From Aeromonas dhakensis (lineage in GTDB: Bacteria > Pseudomonadota > Gammaproteobacteria > Enterobacterales > Aeromonadaceae), in contig NZ_CDBH01000061.1 in assembly GCF_000820305.1 (NCBI RefSeq), forward strand, positions 6,797-70,796: a stretch of 64,000 nucleotides of DNA, read 5' to 3'. A program made the translations under genes and the position numbers. The notes under the pieces are model-generated. The model worked only from the letters and a program-made list of their open reading frames with translations, had not been told where the DNA came from and did no database searches. Shown in pieces: positions 61,513 to 64,000 of the stretch (positions within the stretch are counted from its first letter, which is position 1; every line of letters starts with the position of its first letter).

Positions 61513-64000
61513 CAGGCAAATTGACGAGTTTCGCCGTCACCCTCGACGTTGGTGACGCAGCGGCCACAGATCTCTTCATGGCCCGCGATGGTGCCCACGT
61601 CTTCCACATGGTGCCAGCAGCGGTCGCACTTGGCGGCGGCAGACTGGGCCACGCTCAGCCACAAGTCATCACGCTCGGTTGCCACGGCCTCTGCCGGTGC
61701 GGCATCGACGCTGACCACCTTGGCCTTGGAGGTGAGCAGCACGAAGCGCAGCTCATCGGCCAGGGCGTTCAGACGCGCAGCCAGCTCAGGCTTGGCGAAC
61801 AGAGTCAGCTCGGCCTGCAGGGAACCACCGATGCGCTTCTCGCCACGGGCCACTTCCAGCGCCTTGTTCACTTCACCGCGCACGGTGAGGATCTCGGCCC
61901 AGAACTCGTCGTTCAGCACTTCGCCCGCTTCCAGCCCGAACAGGCCGTCGTACCACTCCTCGGTGAACACGAACTCGCCGCGCTCGCCCGGCAGCAGGGC
62001 CCAGATCTCGTCGGCAGTGAAGCTCATGATGGGCGCCATCCAGCGCACCATGGCCTCGGCGATGTGATAGAGGGCGGTCTGGCAGGAGCGACGGGCCAGG
62101 CTGTCAGCCTTGGCGGTGTACTGACGATCCTTGATGACGTCCAGATAGAAGGAGCCCATCTCGATGGAGCAGAACTGCATCAGCTTCTGGGTCACACCGT
62201 GGAAGTTGTACTCGTCGAACGCCGCCACGATCTCGGCCTGTACCGCTTTGGCACGGCCCACCGCCCAGCGATCCACCACCACCATGTCGGCCGGTGCCAC
62301 CATGTCGGTCGCCGGATTGAAGCCGTTCAGGTTGGCCAGCAGGAAGCGGGCGGTGTTGCGGATACGGCGATAGGCGTCGGCGGAGCGCTTGAGGATCTCG
62401 TCGGAAACGGTCATCTCGCCGGTGTAGTCGGTGCTGGCAACCCACAGACGCAGGATGTCGGCACCCAGCTTGTTCATCACGTCCTGCGGGCTCACCACGT
62501 TGCCGATGGACTTGGACATCTTGCGGCCCTGACCGTCCACGGTGAAGCCATGAGTCAGCACCTGGTTGTAGGGGGCCTTGTCCTTCATGGCGACGCCGAT
62601 CATCAGGGAGGACATGAACCAGCCGCGGTGCTGGTCAGAGCCTTCCAGATACATGTCGGCCGGCTTGCCGTTGAACTCGGGACGGGCATCGACCACAGAG
62701 GCGTGGGTAGAGCCGGAGTCAAACCAGACGTCCAGGGTATCGGGCACCTTCTCGTAGTTGTCGGCGTCCGCGCCCAGCAGCTCGGCCTTGTCCAGATCCC
62801 ACCAGGCCTGGATACCGGACTGCTCGACCCGCTTGGCCACCTCTTCCATCAGACGCACGGAATCCGGGTGCAGCGCCTGGGTATCCTTGTGGACGAACAG
62901 GGAGATGGGCACGCCCCAGGTACGCTGACGGGAGATACACCAGTCAGGACGGTTCTCGACCATCGCCTGAATGCGGTTTTTACCCCAGGCAGGCACCCAG
63001 CCGCTCTGACCATGCTGGGCAATGCCCTCTTTCTCGATGCGCTCGATCTCTTCCAGGGCACGCTGCCGAAGACCCTTCTGCTCCATGCTGATGAACCACT
63101 GGGGGGTGGCACGGAAGATGATCGGGGTCTTGTGACGCCAGCAGTGCGGGTAGGAGTGGTTGAACACCTTGTGATGCAGCAGGGCGCCACGCTCGGTCAG
63201 CACCTCGACCACGGCCGCATTGGCCTTGAACACGTGCTGGCCGGCAAACAGTTCGGTATCCGGCAGATAGACGCCGTTGCTGCCAACCGGGTTGGCCACT
63301 TCCAGACCGTACTTCTGACCGACCACGAAGTCTTCCTGACCGTGACCAGGAGCGGTGTGCACCGCGCCGGTACCGGCGTCCAGGGTGACGTGATCACCCA
63401 GTACCACAGGCACGTCGAAGCTGTAGAAGGGGTGGTTGAAGCGCAGCTGCTCGAGCGCCGCGCCCTTGGCGTAGCCCAGGTTGTGGAAGTGCTCGATGCC
63501 GGCGCGATCCATCACGTCCTTCACCAGCTCGGCGGCCAGGATCAGACGCTCGGGATTGTCACCCTCGACCTGCACCAACGCATAGTCGAGATCGGCGTGC
63601 ATGGCGATGGCGCGGTTGGCCGGCAGGGTCCACGGGGTGGTGGTCCAGATCACGGCAGAGAGGGGCCCCTTGCCGGTGTGGCCTTCGGCGCAGTCAAACT
63701 TGGCGGCAACGGCAGCCTCGTCGACGGCCTTGAAGCGCACGTCGATGGAGGGGGAGTTCTTGTCGTAGTACTCCACCTCGGCTTCAGCCAGCGCGGAGCC
63801 GCAATCGGTACACCAGTGCACCGGCTTGGAGCCTTTGTGCAGGTGGCCGTTTTCAACGATCTTGGCCATGGAGCGGATGATGTTGGCTTCGGTGCCAAAA
63901 TCCATGGTCAGGTAGGGGTGTTCCCAGTCACCCAGCACGCCCAGACGGATGAAGTCGGTCTTCTGCGCTTCGATCTGGGTCTTGGCGTATTTGCGGCACT
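61512..64000 (-). CDS. ileS: Isoleucyl-tRNA synthetase (N-terminus outside window)
   Basis: About 829 C-terminal residues lie in the window. The KMSKS loop ([11 protein letters not shown]), the editing domain ([20 protein letters not shown]) and the C-terminal zinc finger ([10 protein letters not shown] ... EEICGRC) are present. The HIGH motif is expected beyond the right edge. First known gene of the lspA-fkpB-ispH operon. Confidence 0.97.
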   Translation of the reverse strand, partial: CRKYAKTQIEAQKTDFIRLGVLGDWEHPYLTMDFGTEANIIRSMAKIVENGHLHKGSKPVHWCTDCGSALAEAEVEYYDKNSPSIDVRFKAVDEAAVAAKFDCAEGHTGKGPLSAVIWTTTPWTLPANRAIAMHADLDYALVQVEGDNPERLILAAELVKDVMDRAGIEHFHNLGYAKGAALEQLRFNHPFYSFDVPVVLGDHVTLDAGTGAVHTAPGHGQEDFVVGQKYGLEVANPVGSNGVYLPDTELFAGQHVFKANAAVVEVLTERGALLHHKVFNHSYPHCWRHKTPIIFRATPQWFISMEQKGLRQRALEEIERIEKEGIAQHGQSGWVPAWGKNRIQAMVENRPDWCISRQRTWGVPISLFVHKDTQALHPDSVRLMEEVAKRVEQSGIQAWWDLDKAELLGADADNYEKVPDTLDVWFDSGSTHASVVDARPEFNGKPADMYLEGSDQHRGWFMSSLMIGVAMKDKAPYNQVLTHGFTVDGQGRKMSKSIGNVVSPQDVMNKLGADILRLWVASTDYTGEMTVSDEILKRSADAYRRIRNTARFLLANLNGFNPATDMVAPADMVVVDRWAVGRAKAVQAEIVAAFDEYNFHGVTQKLMQFCSIEMGSFYLDVIKDRQYTAKADSLARRSCQTALYHIAEAMVRWMAPIMSFTADEIWALLPGERGEFVFTEEWYDGLFGLEAGEVLNDEFWAEILTVRGEVNKALEVARGEKRIGGSLQAELTLFAKPELAARLNALADELRFVLLTSKAKVVSVDAAPAEAVATERDDLWLSVAQSAAAKCDRCWHHVEDVGTIAGHEEICGRCVTNVEGDGETRQFA

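Overview
The window is a 64 kb stretch of a GC-rich gammaproteobacterial chromosome. I infer Aeromonas or a very close relative. The reasons are the RavA-ViaA pair, the ileS-lspA-fkpB-ispH block running into a type IV minor-pilin operon, the luxS/glnB/nadE/gshA/rnr housekeeping set, and the protein character throughout. This is recognition from family knowledge; no search was run. No rRNA or tRNA gene was seen.

Layout. 1-9 kb: a nemRA-like electrophile-response pair with two palindromic operators; a MarR-acetyltransferase fusion; an acetyltransferase broken by an in-frame stop; an NTF2-like protein; prfC; two diguanylate cyclases. 8.6-16.9 kb: an Lrp regulator divergent from a DMT exporter, then viaA-ravA, holD-rimI, a thioredoxin-like protein and an acyl-CoA synthetase. 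17-25.9 kb: gshA, an M16 protease, a YqaA-like protein, an alcohol-dehydrogenase-family oxidoreductase, a membrane protein with a winged-helix-like tail, two tandem small secreted paralogues and a ferredoxin-NADP reductase. 26-36.9 kb: rplI-rpsR-rpsF without priB, a Fur-box-preceded mntH, an AlaX-type editing protein, a LysR-divergent SDR/MFS/VOC/binding-protein set, two more DMT transporters, elaA and a Crp/Fnr regulator.

The unusual part is about 37.87-41.23 kb, inserted between rlmB and rnr. It is an integrase-less integron remnant. It has a LexA box and an attI-like site, then three gene cassettes in one orientation. These encode a membrane-anchored unknown protein, an HSR1/IRG-like GTPase, and a frameshifted NUDIX hydrolase. 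The cassette ends are confirmed internally: the first seven bases at each cassette start are the reverse complement of the R'' box of that cassette's own attC (7/7, 6/7, 7/7). The second attC is a Vibrio-VCR-like site. The whole block lies between inverted repeats (22/25 outer, 26/32 inner), which suggests a MITE-like integron mobilisation unit. No intI gene is present. The GTPase cassette is the best candidate for an undescribed, possibly anti-phage, function.

41-48 kb: rnr, a third diguanylate cyclase, luxS, a transglycosylase-like lipoprotein, glnB and nadE. 48-59.4 kb: two adjacent sets of type IV pilus minor pilins. One is a canonical fimT-pilV-pilW-pilX-pilY1-pilE operon. The other is a four-gene set without pilY1 that ends in a 702-residue prepilin. 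A pilE-like pilin sits on the opposite strand between them. 59.6-64 kb: ispH, fkpB, lspA and ileS, the last cut by the window end.
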